From: Calendula officinalis
Taxonomy: Eukaryota > Streptophyta > Magnoliopsida > Asterales > Asteraceae
Direction of reading: 5' to 3'
Length of the DNA: 64,000 nt
Assembly: GCA_963853835.1 (NCBI GenBank)
Contig: OY970826.1
Coordinates: forward strand, 73,340,929 to 73,404,928
The notes under the pieces were generated by a model. That model was given only the letters and a program-made list of their open reading frames with translations, did not search any database and was not told the origin of the DNA. Made by a program: the position numbers and the translations under genes. Positions 12,779-23,308 of the stretch are shown in pieces; positions within the stretch are counted from its first letter, which is position 1, and every line of letters begins with the position of its first letter.

Positions 12779-13137
12779 AATTAGTTTCAGAACCAATTAA
12801 GGGTACGGAACTAGCAGAACTCAATCTAAACCATTGATTTTTGAAATGAAATGATCATGGAAGACACATTAATGTATTTGATGAGGGACTCCCAAATATT
12901 GGTTTGCATGGATGTCATTCATGCATGTATACATATATGTATATGTTTTCATGTATGTATACATAAGTGTTATCTATACATGTATGTATACATGCATGAA
13001 TGACATCCATGCAAACTAATATTTGGGGGTCCCTCATCAAATACATTAATGTGTCTTCCATGATTATTTCATTTCAAAAATCAATGGTTTAGATTGAGTT
13101 CTGCAGGTTCTGTAGCCTTAATTGGTTCTGATTTTAA

Positions 13138-13142
<5 letters not shown>
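12777..13142. mobile_element. foldback element B, near-perfect palindrome in (TA)n
   Basis: The whole 366 bp folds on itself. AGAACCAATTAAGG, AACTCAATCTAAACCATTG, GATGAGGGACTCCCAAATA and GCATGGATGTCATTCATGC all recur as inverse copies in the right half. The arms are about 165 bp with few mismatches and a short loop of TACATG/CATGTA words. The arm ends carry the AGAACC and CTAAACCATTGATTTT words seen at the ends of copies A, C and D, so it is probably a stripped derivative of that family. Confidence 0.8.

Positions 13143-13219
<77 letters not shown>
13143..13219. repeat. (TA)n between elements B and C
   Basis: Uninterrupted TA tract of about 77 bp. Confidence 0.95.
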
Positions 13220-13222
<3 letters not shown>

Positions 13223-14867
13223 TACAATTCAACGCAGAACCCATTTTAGGTACAGAACCGCAGAACCCAATATTAAACCATTGATTTTTAAGATTAACGG
13301 TTAAGATCGTTTGTGGCATTTTCATAAATTTATCAAATTATTTTTTTGGTAAAAATTAAATGTAAAGGGTAATCTAGGCATTTCAACAACTAAAAGTTAT
13401 ATAATTAAAGAAAATCCCAAAAGATCGTGGACTTAATTTAAAACCGTCCCCCCTCTCTCAAAACCTACCTCTCTCAAAATTCACAACAAACAGCGGCTTT
13501 AAAAAAGTTTCCAGCATCGACGGAAAGTGCCGGAATTAGGCTCCCGGACAACCCCATTGGACTCAGAATGGTTGAGATATGGGGGATACACCTTTGATTT
13601 CCACCATGGCCACAAAATGAAGGTGTGGACAACCGTTTATTTCGATATATCTAGTATACTCATTTTCTTCATAATCTTCCAAATTCCTCTGATCATGTAT
13701 TATTTTTATATTGCATTCACGTGTTGACATTTTGCAATTGCAATTGTTTTATCGAAAATCATTATTTAAAATATGAAGAAAATCACTGATTTGAGGCTTT
13801 GGTAGGTGTGTATGTGTGTAAGATATATTGTTGTTCCCTGTGCTTTAATTAGAAATATAAATTTAGAGAATCAAAGGATATGCAATTAGTTTATTTTTAT
13901 TTTGATAATTATAAAAAATTAATAATAATTTATTGGGATATAAACTCCATTTTTGACAACTTTTGCTTTTTTGAATCTCTTTTCTGATTTTCGCATGGGA
14001 ATTAAATGGCATCATAAAATACTTGGCAATTAGAGCACGTCTTGATGCTAAAGCAGAGGAGAAGAAACTTGGAACTGCTTTTTCTTCGGTTTGATTTCGC
14101 ATGGGAGTTATCATGTTGATGCATCAGGACATTTTTATGAAACTACTATGAAGCGGGGTTTGATTTCGATACATGTATATATTTGGGTTATACATGTATG
14201 TATTGAAAGTGTAAACATGGTATGTATTTGGGTTATACATGTATGCGTTGAAAGTGTTAACATTGTATGTTTTTGGGTTATACATGTATGTATTGAAAGT
14301 GTAAACATTGTATGTATTTGGGTTATTCATGTATGTATTGAAAGTGTAAACATTGTATGTACTGAAAGTGTAAACATTGTATGTATTTGAGTTATACATG
14401 TATGTATTGAAAGTGTAAACATTGTATGTATTGAAAGTGTAAACACTGTATGTATTTGGGTTATACATGTATTCAAAGTTTAAATATTGTATGTATTTGG
14501 GTTATACATTGTATGTATTGATTTTTCTAAAGTTTTGACATCTCTGATTCGAAGTTCATGCGTGTTCTTCGTCTTTTTCCAGATTTAGTTTGATAGGAAA
14601 GATGAATTGGGCTATGAAATCTGCTTCCAATTAAACACGATCTTCCTTTTTTAATAAAAGATATATTATAAAAATAATGCATGCTACTTTTTAGGAAGCC
14701 ATAACTACGAATTCAGTTTCTTTAAATAGAGATAGATGTCAATTAGTCTATTTTGCCCCTCATGGATTTAATTAGTATAAAACAAATAATTATATTTTTC
14801 TTAATTCTGATTAGCTGGTGAATAGTTCTACGGTTCTGCACCTTTAAACGGTTATGCGCTGAAACCG

Positions 14868-14871
<4 letters not shown>
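13220..14871. mobile_element. (TA)n-inserted TIR element, copy C, with minisatellite
   Basis: The left end GTGTACAATTCAACGCAGAA and the inverted right end GGGTCGGTTTCAGCGCATAA align, then both continue into AGAACCG-type words. The interior holds the AAGATTAACGGTTAAGAT word near the left end and a CT-rich leader-like region at 13440-13500. It also holds a minisatellite at about 14165-14520. Its units of roughly 27-63 bp are built from GTATGTATTTGGGTTATACA and TGTATTGAAAGTGTAAACA. No transposase is present. Confidence 0.7.
14165..14520. repeat. minisatellite inside element C
   Basis: About seven degenerate units combine two modules: TGTATTTGGGTTATACATG and TATTGAAAGTGTAAACATT. The unit length varies because modules are dropped or doubled. 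Apparent ORFs on both strands here are only the translated repeat. Confidence 0.85.

Positions 14872-14962
<91 letters not shown>
14872..14962. repeat. (TA)n, right flank of element C
   Basis: About 91 bp of uninterrupted TA follow the CGACCC end of element C. Confidence 0.95.
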
Positions 14963-14964
<2 letters not shown>

Positions 14965-15170
14965 TATGACATAGTATCTTTAATACGCCTACAAATACAG
15001 CTTATATGTCACAAAACTCAATCATAAACCTTCTTTATAAATACTATAAACCTCACCATGCCGAAAACCAACATCTTCAAGCAAAAAAGACGAAGTTTCT
15101 TTTATTAGTTTAATTATAGGTTGGGAATCTCAATTATTGTGTCACAAAACTCAATCATATGCCTTCTTTA

Positions 15171-15200
15171 TAAAGTTTCCTTATTTGGCATAAGTGATAC
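15171..15200. mobile_element. fragment of Stowaway-like MITE at the 3' end of the transposase gene
   Basis: AGTTTCCTTATTTGGCATAA and GTGATACACTTTC match subterminal text of the MITE at 8507-8819 (TGATACACTTTGAAAAG, TTTCCTTATTTGGCAAATAA). It supplies the last codons and stop of the transposase frame. Confidence 0.55.
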
Positions 15201-16430
15201 ACTTTCTTCCCCACTGTGTTCCATACTGAGTACTTTGAGCACCCCATTGTGTTCCATCTTGTTCTTCTTCCCCACTTTCGTCGACTTGTTCTTCGTTGTT
15301 AAATATCATATCCTCATCCCAGTCCATTAATATCTGATCATGAATATTACACGTTCGTATAAAGTTGTGTACCGCGAAACATGCTTTTAAAGCACTGTAA
15401 GCACGTTCAATAACATTTCTCAGTTGTGCATGTGCATGATTGAACTTTTCTTCTCTAGTTAAAGCACGACGACGTCTAAAATCTGCTAACCAATACCTTG
15501 TGTTATGATACGGTGTCAAAAATCCACGAGCGTTGGCATACGCAGCATCACAAAGATAATATTTATCTGTAATAATATAGAAAAATATAATATATATATA
15601 TATATATATAATAAATTTGAAATACTAAATGAGAATAGTACATACTTGGTGGCGGAAACGGAAACCCAGAAGTTGGGTTAAATACAACTTCTGTTAAAAT
15701 TCTAGAGTCGTGTGCTATGCCTTCCCATCCGGCCCAAACAAATGTGAATATCATATTGAAATCACAAATTCCTAAAATATTTTGATAACACCCACCTCCA
15801 CCCCTTCCTCGATAAGCGGTTTGTTGATTAACAGGTACGACTGCATGCACAAGAGTTCCGTCTAGTGCACCAATTGCTCCCTTCATTATAATAGCAAAAT
15901 ATTTATATAACTCTATACACATACTAATCTTTTTACGTACTATAAATAAAACATACCGGGAATATTTCCATGAGTCTATTTTGTCGATCTGACATAATTG
16001 AAGCCGTATCAAACGATGGTGGTCGTATAATTTCTTTTGCGAATTTCATCATTCCTTGTAAAACTTCATGAAAACAACTATGAATAGTTTGTGTTGAATG
16101 TTGAAATCTACGTTTGACCATTCGAAAACGTTCATTGTGTCCAATAGTTGTCAAAAAGATTGCCATCTTTTCCTCAACACTTACATGCTTACTATCTTGT
16201 AACCAGTTTTGTTGTTTAAAATGGTTACATAATAGTACATATGCATCACGAGTGAGACGCATCAATTCTTGACATTGCGTATTGGATCCATTTAGTAACT
16301 CTTGTGTGTACGCATGCCCGGTTAACGCCGAAGTGTTATCTCGTATCCTTTGTATTCTCGTTAAAGAATTTCTTCATCTCACAAGCCAATATAGAATAAG
16401 CAAGAGTAACAGCTCATCTTGAAGATCCAT
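15181..16430 (-). pseudogene. PIF/Harbinger DDE transposase, one nonsense codon
   Basis: Three exons, 16430-15957, 15880-15646 and 15566-15181, join in frame (365 codons including stop) across GT-AG introns. The product is a DDE_Tnp_4-type transposase that cuts and pastes its own element. The catalytic triad is visible: Asp in GAIGALDGT, Asp in YYLCDAAYAN and Glu in RNVIERAY. The N-terminus (MDLQDELLLLLILYW) has a typical family opening, but codon 19 is TGA at 16376-16374, immediately after LYWLVR. The C-terminus (RKCITYAK) is encoded by MITE-like sequence, so the original tail has been replaced. Translation could restart at the Met of MRLTRDAY, but the copy is probably inactive. The partner DNA-binding ORF lies upstream on the same strand. 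Confidence 0.85.
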
Positions 16431-16983
16431 ATAACCCTAAGCAAAAGAAATCACAAGATATTAAACAAATTATATAAAAAAGTCTTGGGATATTAATTTG
16501 AGTCAGTGAGTTACTAATTGCTTAAGGTCATTAATTCAGGTATGGCGTGATGCATCAAAATATATAAATAAAATGATAACAAGTCATAATAATCAGGTAA
16601 GCTTTCAAGCCCCTTGACTTTCTATTAGATTAGTTTAGTCAAGGGCGCTGTGAACTGTAATTGTGAAAAGGTTGGAAGATCTGGCCAAAGAAGGTGATAG
16701 CCCTGTAGATTCGTTCCCATGGTTCGATCCTTCCCAGTAAAACGCGGCGTGTTTGAATTCTGATCGCTTTTACGCGAGAAAGGGGGACCACCCTCTAAGC
16801 GTAGAAAATTCATATATTCCCTTTCAACTAAAAACATAGCATAAACCTTAACTACTAGTTCAAATAACAACTTTTCTAAAACAAAACGATAACATAAAAA
16901 GCAGAATACTACCAGCGGTTCACATTCATCATATCCTAAACATAAACGATAACATAAAAGCATAATTACTAAATACCAAACTC

Positions 16984-17934
16984 CTACATAAAGCCTTTGT
17001 TGCGTCCAATCATGTGAACCCAATTGACACACTTCTCAGGTTTCAATCTCATCCAAGCATTCCTATATTGATCATTTGAGTCGCTAAATATTGCGAGTGC
17101 AACATCATAGAATAGATCACTTTCATCCCACCCAAGTTCATTCAACTTATTTAGGCAATCTTCAAACGTAGCTGCTTCCGGTTTGTCAAGGTTTGTAGGA
17201 TTGTTGTGTTTTTCAGCCATCATTTTTAGAACACCCATAATTTCTTCTTCAATGACCCCCATAGCTTGTTTGCCCTTCTTTTTCTTTGTTTCAGCTTCAA
17301 CACGAGAGGAAGATGCTAAAGACCTGTGTTGTTGTGTAGCATGCGTCTCGGTCTCTTGATCATCTTCAACCACAAATTGTTCAACCACGAGGGGCTCATC
17401 ACTTGGCATAGGTTCATTCGAAGTTGGTCCCCAACTTCTAATCCCCGTAGACATTGCTCCATCAAAAAGTATCGCACAAAGATCGGGAAATGGTAAGGTC
17501 GTGTTCCTCAAAGCTTCTATGTGTTTATTTCTGTTTAAGTATATATGTAATTGAACTTCAAAACTAGATAAAAATATATAAATTAAGAAAGGGACCTTCA
17601 CTTCTATCTCCCATTCCTCATTTTTTAGATTGAACGTGTTAGTCGATGGGTCGTAAACGTTTCCAGTCTTGTTCCTTAATAGCAACCATGCTCCGTATTT
17701 TCCCTTGAGATAGTCATAGTGATTTTTCATTTGCTTACGGTCAACGACAAAGTTGTGGTTATCTTTAAGAATTTCACCAACTTTTTTCCATGACATTGAT
17801 TTTAGACTACCACCCTCTCGCCCATTGAGAGAAATTTCATGAATGCATGCTTCTAGGAACGTTCTCACCATGTTAAAGTTTTTCCAACTAACTCTAATTC
17901 GTTTTGTTTTTTCGAGCTCACCCGTTTGGTCCAT
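16984..17934 (-). CDS. Myb/SANT-like protein of the PIF/Harbinger element
   Basis: An open frame of 316 aa starts MDQTGELEKTKRIRVSWKN. Residues about 12-110 form the Myb/SANT-like (trihelix-like) domain used by Harbinger second ORFs and L10-interacting MYB proteins: KNFNMVRTFLEACIHE, SWKKVGEILKDNHNF, MKNHYDYLKGKYGAW and NTFNLKNEEWE. A segment after NEEWE (VPFLIYIFLSSFEVQ) does not fit the family and is probably a retained intron; the conserved TLPFPDLC follows it. The C-terminus ATFEDCLNKLNELGWDESD resembles the usual tail. It would bind the element ends together with the transposase. I see no internal stop in this copy. Confidence 0.75.
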   Translation of the reverse strand: MDQTGELEKTKRIRVSWKNFNMVRTFLEACIHEISLNGREGGSLKSMSWKKVGEILKDNHNFVVDRKQMKNHYDYLKGKYGAWLLLRNKTGNVYDPSTNTFNLKNEEWEIEVKVPFLIYIFLSSFEVQLHIYLNRNKHIEALRNTTLPFPDLCAILFDGAMSTGIRSWGPTSNEPMPSDEPLVVEQFVVEDDQETETHATQQHRSLASSSRVEAETKKKKGKQAMGVIEEEIMGVLKMMAEKHNNPTNLDKPEAATFEDCLNKLNELGWDESDLFYDVALAIFSDSNDQYRNAWMRLKPEKCVNWVHMIGRNKGFM

Positions 17935-18790
17935 ACCTAATTAATGATATAAAAAAACAGATGTATACTCATACAATATGCATATATATCCACAAAATCA
18001 GCCATATAAGCTGTTCAACATCCATTGGTATGTTCAGCATCTCAAATACATGTTTATATATATCCATACATCATTGCAAATACATGTATTTGGGTTTTTT
18101 ATACATCGAAAATTTTCAAGTACACATATATAAACTGTTCAATTACATATGTTAATATGAGTAAATTCATGAAATTCAACCCTTAGGCAATGTTATAAAG
18201 CTGCGTCACAATCCAAATAGCCCAATTTTCAATACACTATTCTAGTGCTAGTTGTTTCTACCAAAATTGTAAAAATCAGTTTGTCAGCTAATGAAATTAG
18301 GTATAATTTATTAATTAACAGATCAATTCATGCAAATGGGATAACACCAACGGAAAATTAATGACCGCATAAACACTGAGACAACACTTTCAAAAACGAA
18401 ATCATGATTTAAACATTTGAAACAACTAAATTCACGATTTTACTTGAAGAAATACAGGAAAGATGATCGTAGCTTTGACTGACCTTGGAGATAAAAATTG
18501 ATGAATGACAAAGAATCACAATTGTGGCGTTATATATAAAACATATGAGGAAGTTCTTCCTTTTTGGCGCCATAAAATAAGAGAGATTCGTGGATTCGTG
18601 GGGTGAGTTGAAGGGCAATTATGGAAAAATCGATGACAGAATGGGGAGACCCTCAACCCCATGACTTTTTATATTCAGCCATCCGTTCTAGATTAAGTAA
18701 AAAACAAACGACACTATAACTGCATTATGGATTAAGCCCATTATGTATTAAGCCCAATAAGTCACAATCAAACACTACCTCAAAGGGTCG
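17935..18790. other. 5' flank of the Harbinger element, probable element end
   Basis: This is noncoding sequence upstream of the Myb-like ORF. Inverted, the text at about 18750-18785 reads GTAGTGTTTGATTGTGACTT, which resembles Harbinger/Tourist termini. No matching inverse copy is visible left of 15181, so the other end may be lost or masked by the MITE fragment and (TA)n. Confidence 0.35.
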
Positions 18791-19273
18791 GCAAATTCTT
18801 TGAACTTTCTTAAAACATTAAAGAATTATTAGCAGCGCCAAATCACACTGCGACCCGTGTCAAACGCTCTTCAAAGATCTTTTGCAAGTTCTATGGCGCG
18901 ATGTTAAAGATTTTTATTTCATTTGAAAACCATCTACGGAATTGAATGTAAAAACAAACTTTTAATCTAAGCTCTACTACTAAGATTATTAAAGATGCTA
19001 TAACTTGTTTTCACACATAAGAAATAAATCACTGCAGATTGTATTTTTTAATAAAGAGAACTGGAAATTTTCTAAACTTGAGTTTATTTTAGTACTGAAT
19101 GTAGTTCATTTTCATGTTGAATTGTTTAGCAGTGATTAGGGAATGGATCATCATGGACAGAAAAAAGAAATGAAAAAAATGAAAAAATGTAAATAAATTT
19201 TAACAGTGGCGTGCAAGTACATGAACGGGAAAATAATTAGTTAGAAAAAAAGAGGAAAAATAGAGTTTCAATA
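18791..19273. other. intergenic region, no gene seen
   Basis: AT-rich sequence with no supported ORF. The last part (19200-19273) is the probable 3' UTR of the adjacent minus-strand bHLH gene. Confidence 0.4.
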
Positions 19274-19953
19274 TCACAAGCTCGGTGATGGCTGCCTTAG
19301 ACTGAGCTGACTTAAAATCATACCTCCGGTGCCGGTGCCTGAACTCGAACTGGAGCTGCCAGAGAGGAAGTCGGCGAGGGCAGCCATGGCTTTAACTTGC
19401 ATCTCAAGAGCGGCTATATAATCAGACGCTTCTTCCAATACAACCGGCAAGGGTTGTTTCCGGCAGCCGGGAACTAACCGGCCGAGGACACGTGTTTTTC
19501 TTTGGTAAATTCTTCGTTTTAAGCCTTACTCGCGGTTTTTTTAACCGGCTATTCCCAGTCGCCGTGACAACGGTCCCTTTCTGTCTTCTATTGCTCTTCA
19601 TAAATTTAAGCTTGATTTTGTTTGTGAGGATCGCACGGCTCCATCGTGTTCGTCCTTTCGCCGTTACCGCCAGGACTCGATCAGCCGCTTCGCGGACGGT
19701 GCTACCGCGCCGACGGAGGTGATGTGCCGGAGCTTATTCTGACCTGCCGGAGAGCTTGCAATAGTTTCGAACTATACACTTGCTGTTGAGCTTCGGATTT
19801 CCACCGCATAATCTGATTGTTATTGTTATCCATGTACCCATTCGTCTGATCTCTAGATTGCTTCTGGAGCTGCTTCTTCATTCTCCTTTTCGATGAATCA
19901 CGCGGTCTTTCCATGTTATTAGTTATCGGATCAGGAATTAACGCCATCACCAT
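19274..19953 (-). pseudogene. atypical bHLH (AIF/bHLH147-150 type) with two 1-bp frameshifts
   Basis: This is an intronless gene of the size expected for the atypical bHLH group that includes ATBS1-interacting factors, nuclear regulators acting in brassinosteroid and growth responses. Three consecutive frames carry the pieces in order. The first is MVMALIPDPITNN ... WKSEAQQQVYSSKLLQALRQ. The second is VREAADRVLAVTAKGRTRW followed by SRAIL. The third is KTRVLGRLVPGCRKQPLP, then LEEASDYIAALEMQVKAM, ending ISLRQ-like (LSLRQPSPSL). The first break is an extra base near 19686-19690 (an in-frame TAG after SPPSAR). The second lies in or near an A run around 19510-19530. Everything else is conserved, so this is either a very young pseudogene or a correct gene with two consensus errors. 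A 5'-UTR intron donor is likely near 20211. Confidence 0.8.
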
Positions 19954-20461
19954 ATTAAATCGTTCAATTCCACTTGTTTTTCAAAACGAATTGTCAGAAA
20001 CAGGAATCAATAGTTCGAATAAATGCGTACATTTTCCCTGCGTAAATAACAAACTAAACATACATTTAGCAATCCGAATCGAATAAAATCAAAACCGTAT
20101 TAAGCTCAACGATATTCTAGATCGAATCAGGATATCAGATCAAAAAATAAAACAAAATATCGTTGAACAAATTTTACACAATATCGTGAAACGACAATCA
20201 ACGACATATACCTTGAGGAGGAAATAGTTGATCTTAATTTTGTTTCTAATCAATTTACAGCTCTGTATGAAGCTTTCACAGTTTGTCAGATATAATTTGA
20301 AATGAACCTGAGCAATTAACTCTTATTTGACTGTGTGTGTGTGTGAGAGGGAGGATGAATCACAGGGAAGCACGCCTTGGCCGGTTCTTTCTCTCTCACA
20401 GTCTCTTTTAAACAAGCTTCTAAATACTAAATACCGTGTGGCGTAGTGGTATAATCATGCC

Positions 20462-20915
20462 TAGGGGTGTTAACAAGTGGAGCTTTTAACGAATTACTCG
20501 AGCTCGAGCTCGTATATATCGAGCTCGAGTCTATACTAATTCGATCTCGAGTCGAGCTCGAATATGATACAATTCGATTAATCTCACGATCCGAGCCTAA
20601 TAATTTAATACTCGACTCGGCTCGTTCGATAGCTCGTTTAGTCTCGAGCCGATCCTAACGGGTCAGACGATCTTAACGAGCCGATCCTAACGAGCCGAAC
20701 AAGTGTTTTATACAAGTACGATTATACAAGTATTAATACAATAAGTACAAGAATATACATATATACATATTTTATATAAGGGTGTCAACGATCGATTAAT
20801 TAACGAGCTTTTCGAGTTTGTAAATTGGTTCATTTCATAAAATATGGAATCATAAACGAGTATCAAGCTCGAGCTCGTACACTATATAAATATTCGAGCT
20901 CGAGCCCAATTTCCC
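20462..20915. mobile_element. hAT-like MITE rich in CTCGAG words, right end missing
   Basis: It starts TAGGGGTGTTAAC and is filled with GAGCTCGAGCTCG-type repeats. It aligns in order with the complete copy at 29191-29729 (TCGATCTCGAGTCGAGCTCG, TCTCACGA-CCGAGCC). Homology stops at about 20915, where helicase sequence begins, so the 3' terminus is absent. Confidence 0.75.
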
Positions 20916-21143
20916 CTGGCAGTATGTTTTGCTATGACCATAAACAAGAGTCAAGGACAATCATTATCAAAGGTTGGTCTGTATTTGAGAGAGCCGGTGT
21001 TTTCACACGGACAATTATATGTAGCGTTATCTAGAGTGAAGAGCAGACAAGGTTTGAAGATATTAATAGAAGATAAGGATGGTGGTTTAACAAATAGAAC
21101 ATCAAATGCTGTATTCAAGGAAGTGTTCCAAAATTCACCTTAA
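20912..21143 (+). pseudogene. Helitron helicase (PIF1-like) C-terminal fragment
   Basis: The frame reads CFAMTINKSQGQSLSKVGLY, then REPVFSHGQLYVALSRV and LKILIEDKDGG, ending in a stop. These are the conserved last motifs of the PIF1-family helicase domain in Helitron Rep/Hel proteins. The Rep domain and the rest of the helicase are missing; a hAT-like fragment sits immediately upstream. It is a 3' terminal piece of an autonomous Helitron and cannot encode an active protein. Confidence 0.85.
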
Positions 21144-21493
21144 ATTTTCTTACTTTTTAAAAATAGATTGTTTTGTAATCGCTATTTTGTTAATCAAATT
21201 GTTGCATGACGTTTTAGCATTTACTTATGAATAAGTATATTGAATTGTTTTTATAATTTCTTATTATATGGTTCTCATTTTTCTATCAATTATTCTTAAA
21301 TTTTACAAAGTTAATATAATACATAAGCCGTTTTAAAAGCATTCCGCATTTTTTAACTACCTGTAATATTCACGCAATCAATGGTAAATTTTTCAAAGTT
21401 ACCAGCCCTTAATTTTACAAATGTTACGTTCTATAAAACTTAATAACGAGTAAAATTACCCATAGCCCGTGAATGTCACAGGTTATAACCTAG
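21144..21493 (+). mobile_element. Helitron 3' end
   Basis: Noncoding sequence after the helicase stop ends with a short GC hairpin (CCCGTGAATGTCACAGG), then TTATAAC and CTAG at 21490-21493 followed by T. A hairpin plus CTRR just before a T is the standard Helitron 3' terminus. Confidence 0.7.
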
Positions 21494-22045
21494 TTTAACA
21501 TAAAATATAAGTATAACCTCTGAAAATAAATTAGAAAATAAATTAGAAGAAAATATAGTATATAAAAGGAAATATTATATGAGTTCAACAACACAGATCC
21601 AGCTATTATATTTCGTCTTCATGTTGAAAAGTATGAACAAATGATTAAAATAAATATTTATATATAAATCACTCTGAAGGTTCATGTTCATAATAATTTA
21701 GTAGAAATTGAAAAAAGCAAATAGTTTGTTTCTGAAATTCAATTTCCGGATTACAAATCATAAAGGAATCCTAGTTCTAAATCAAAATCAAAATGTGCAG
21801 TTGATCTAAGGCTGTTGGATATAGGTCACCATCACCACGGTGAAGGCAGCCTAACGCATTTCGTGTTGAAGTCAATAAACAAACAAAATGGGAAAACCTC
21901 GAGCAGAGAGAATGATAAACATGTAATCAACGATCCAAAATTTACTGCAGACAAACAAAAACGCCCAGAAGAAGAAACTGCACCTTAACCAATGCGTGAA
22001 AACCCTAAACATCCACCGTCGTCAAATTCGCAATCCGGTGAACAA
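21494..22045. other. intergenic region, includes 3' UTR of the EF-hand gene
   Basis: No gene is seen on either strand. The part nearest 22045 is the probable 3' UTR of the minus-strand EF-hand gene. Confidence 0.45.
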
Positions 22046-22492
22046 TCAAATCGCCAATATCTTGAGAAATCCTTCAAACGTCACACCGTCGTTCTCATCA
22101 TCTCCGCACCCTAAACAAACCATCTCCTTGATATCATCTTCGTTGACATCGATTCCGGCCGAACTCAGATAGCTACGGAGATCTCCGTGCCCTACCTTTC
22201 CGTCACCGTCTCTGTCCATATCATTAAACACATCCTCCATCACACAGCTGCAAAGGCCCTTCTTATTAGATCTCAGAACGCTCTCGAATTCGTCGTATTC
22301 GACGTAACCGTCCTTGTTCAAATCAGCTGCCGTCATCATCGTGCCGATGATCTCATCGTCGGCGTCGGCGTAAAACTTCTTTAGGTCGTCGTGGCTGATC
22401 TTTCCATCACGGTCAACGTCAAGGACGTCAAATGCTGATTTTAAATTGACCGGTTTTCTCGCCGGTGGTAGGGAGGTTCCGGTGGGACACAT
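22046..22492 (-). CDS. calmodulin-like EF-hand protein (CP1-like)
   Basis: An intact intronless frame of 148 aa starts MCPTGTSLPPARKP, an opening I recall for the plant CP1/CML subgroup. It is a Ca2+ sensor, likely cytosolic or nuclear. EF-hand loops are DVDRDGKISHDD (about residues 25-36), DLNKDGYVEYDE (about 57-68) and DRDGDGKVGHGD (about 92-103). The fourth (CGDDENDGVTFEGF) is degenerate and probably does not bind Ca2+. There is no signal peptide or transmembrane segment. The GC-rich coding region contrasts with its AT-rich surroundings. Confidence in the family is high; the exact orthologue is uncertain. Confidence 0.9.
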   Translation of the reverse strand: MCPTGTSLPPARKPVNLKSAFDVLDVDRDGKISHDDLKKFYADADDEIIGTMMTAADLNKDGYVEYDEFESVLRSNKKGLCSCVMEDVFNDMDRDGDGKVGHGDLRSYLSSAGIDVNEDDIKEMVCLGCGDDENDGVTFEGFLKILAI

Positions 22493-22564
22493 AGCCGACG
22501 TGCTCTTTTTTAGGCGATTTTGCGATTAAAAATCGATAGTTAAAGAAATCTCTCGCCAAGAGAA

Positions 22565-22573
22565 CTTTATAAG
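22565..22573 (-). promoter_or_regulatory. TATA box of the EF-hand gene
   Basis: CTTATAAAG on the minus strand lies about 75 bp upstream of the start codon, leaving room for a short 5' UTR. Confidence 0.6.
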
Positions 22574-22993
22574 CTCGAGAGGCGCGTTATTTTGAATTGT
22601 GCGTCAAGTGTGGATTAAATAGAATTAATTTACAATATAGTTTTTTTGGTTTTACCATATTTTACAAGTATGATTGCAGAATGTATAAACATAAAGAAGC
22701 CATTGATATGGTGTAACCGTGTAAGTATAAAAAATATAGACTAATCAAATGTTGCTTGTTTGATCCATTAGATTTGAAATTTTATAATTTTACCCTCCAG
22801 ATTCTACTATTATTTTGTCTAAAGTTTTGACTTTTGTATTTGACAATAAAATATCGCAAGTTGATGGATATAATAATCTATGTATAGCTTGATACTACGC
22901 AATGCGGTGACGCTTGTAACTACATTTTCTGATGTGATATATTTTTGTCTGGAACTTTTGTATTAAAAATCAAATGATTTATTTAAGGTAGTC

Positions 22994-23308
22994 TAGGGGT
23001 GCTTATCGGGCTAAAACCGAACCGAACCGATAGAACCGATAACCGAAAACGATGAATTTTCAAAACCGAAACCGAACCGATAACATGTTATCGGTTTTGG
23101 TTCGGTTCGGTTTGGTCGGTTTCGGTTATTTTAGGCCAAATGTTCATCCTTTTCCGAAAACCGAACCGAACCGATAGAACCGATAACCGATAACGATGAA
23201 TTTTCAAAACCGAAACCGAACCGATAACATGTTATCGGTTTTGGTTCGGTTCGGTTTCGGTCGGTTTTCGGTTCGGTTCAGTTTTTTCGGTCCAAATGCT
23301 CACCCCTA
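22994..23308. mobile_element. hAT-like MITE with 8-bp target duplication, interrupted at its 3' end
   Basis: It starts TAGGGGTGCTTATCGG and ends TGCTCACCCCTA, with internal AACCGAACCGAACCGATA arrays. The 8-bp duplication AGGTAGTC lies at 22986-22993 and, beyond the Tourist-like insertion, at 24063-24070. A second element therefore landed exactly at this element's 3' terminus. Confidence 0.85.

Noticed and set aside
13140..13325. Frames ending or starting with repeated Tyr-Ile
   Set aside because: These are (TA)n tracts read as protein; the same applies near 30193-30474, 56585-56767 and 57224-57599.
14091..14468. Overlapping repetitive ORFs on both strands
   Set aside because: They translate the minisatellite of element C; open frames on both strands are expected from a stop-free repeat unit.
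16625..17032. 135-aa minus-strand ORF
   Set aside because: It overlaps the Myb-like ORF end in another frame and has no recognisable motif.
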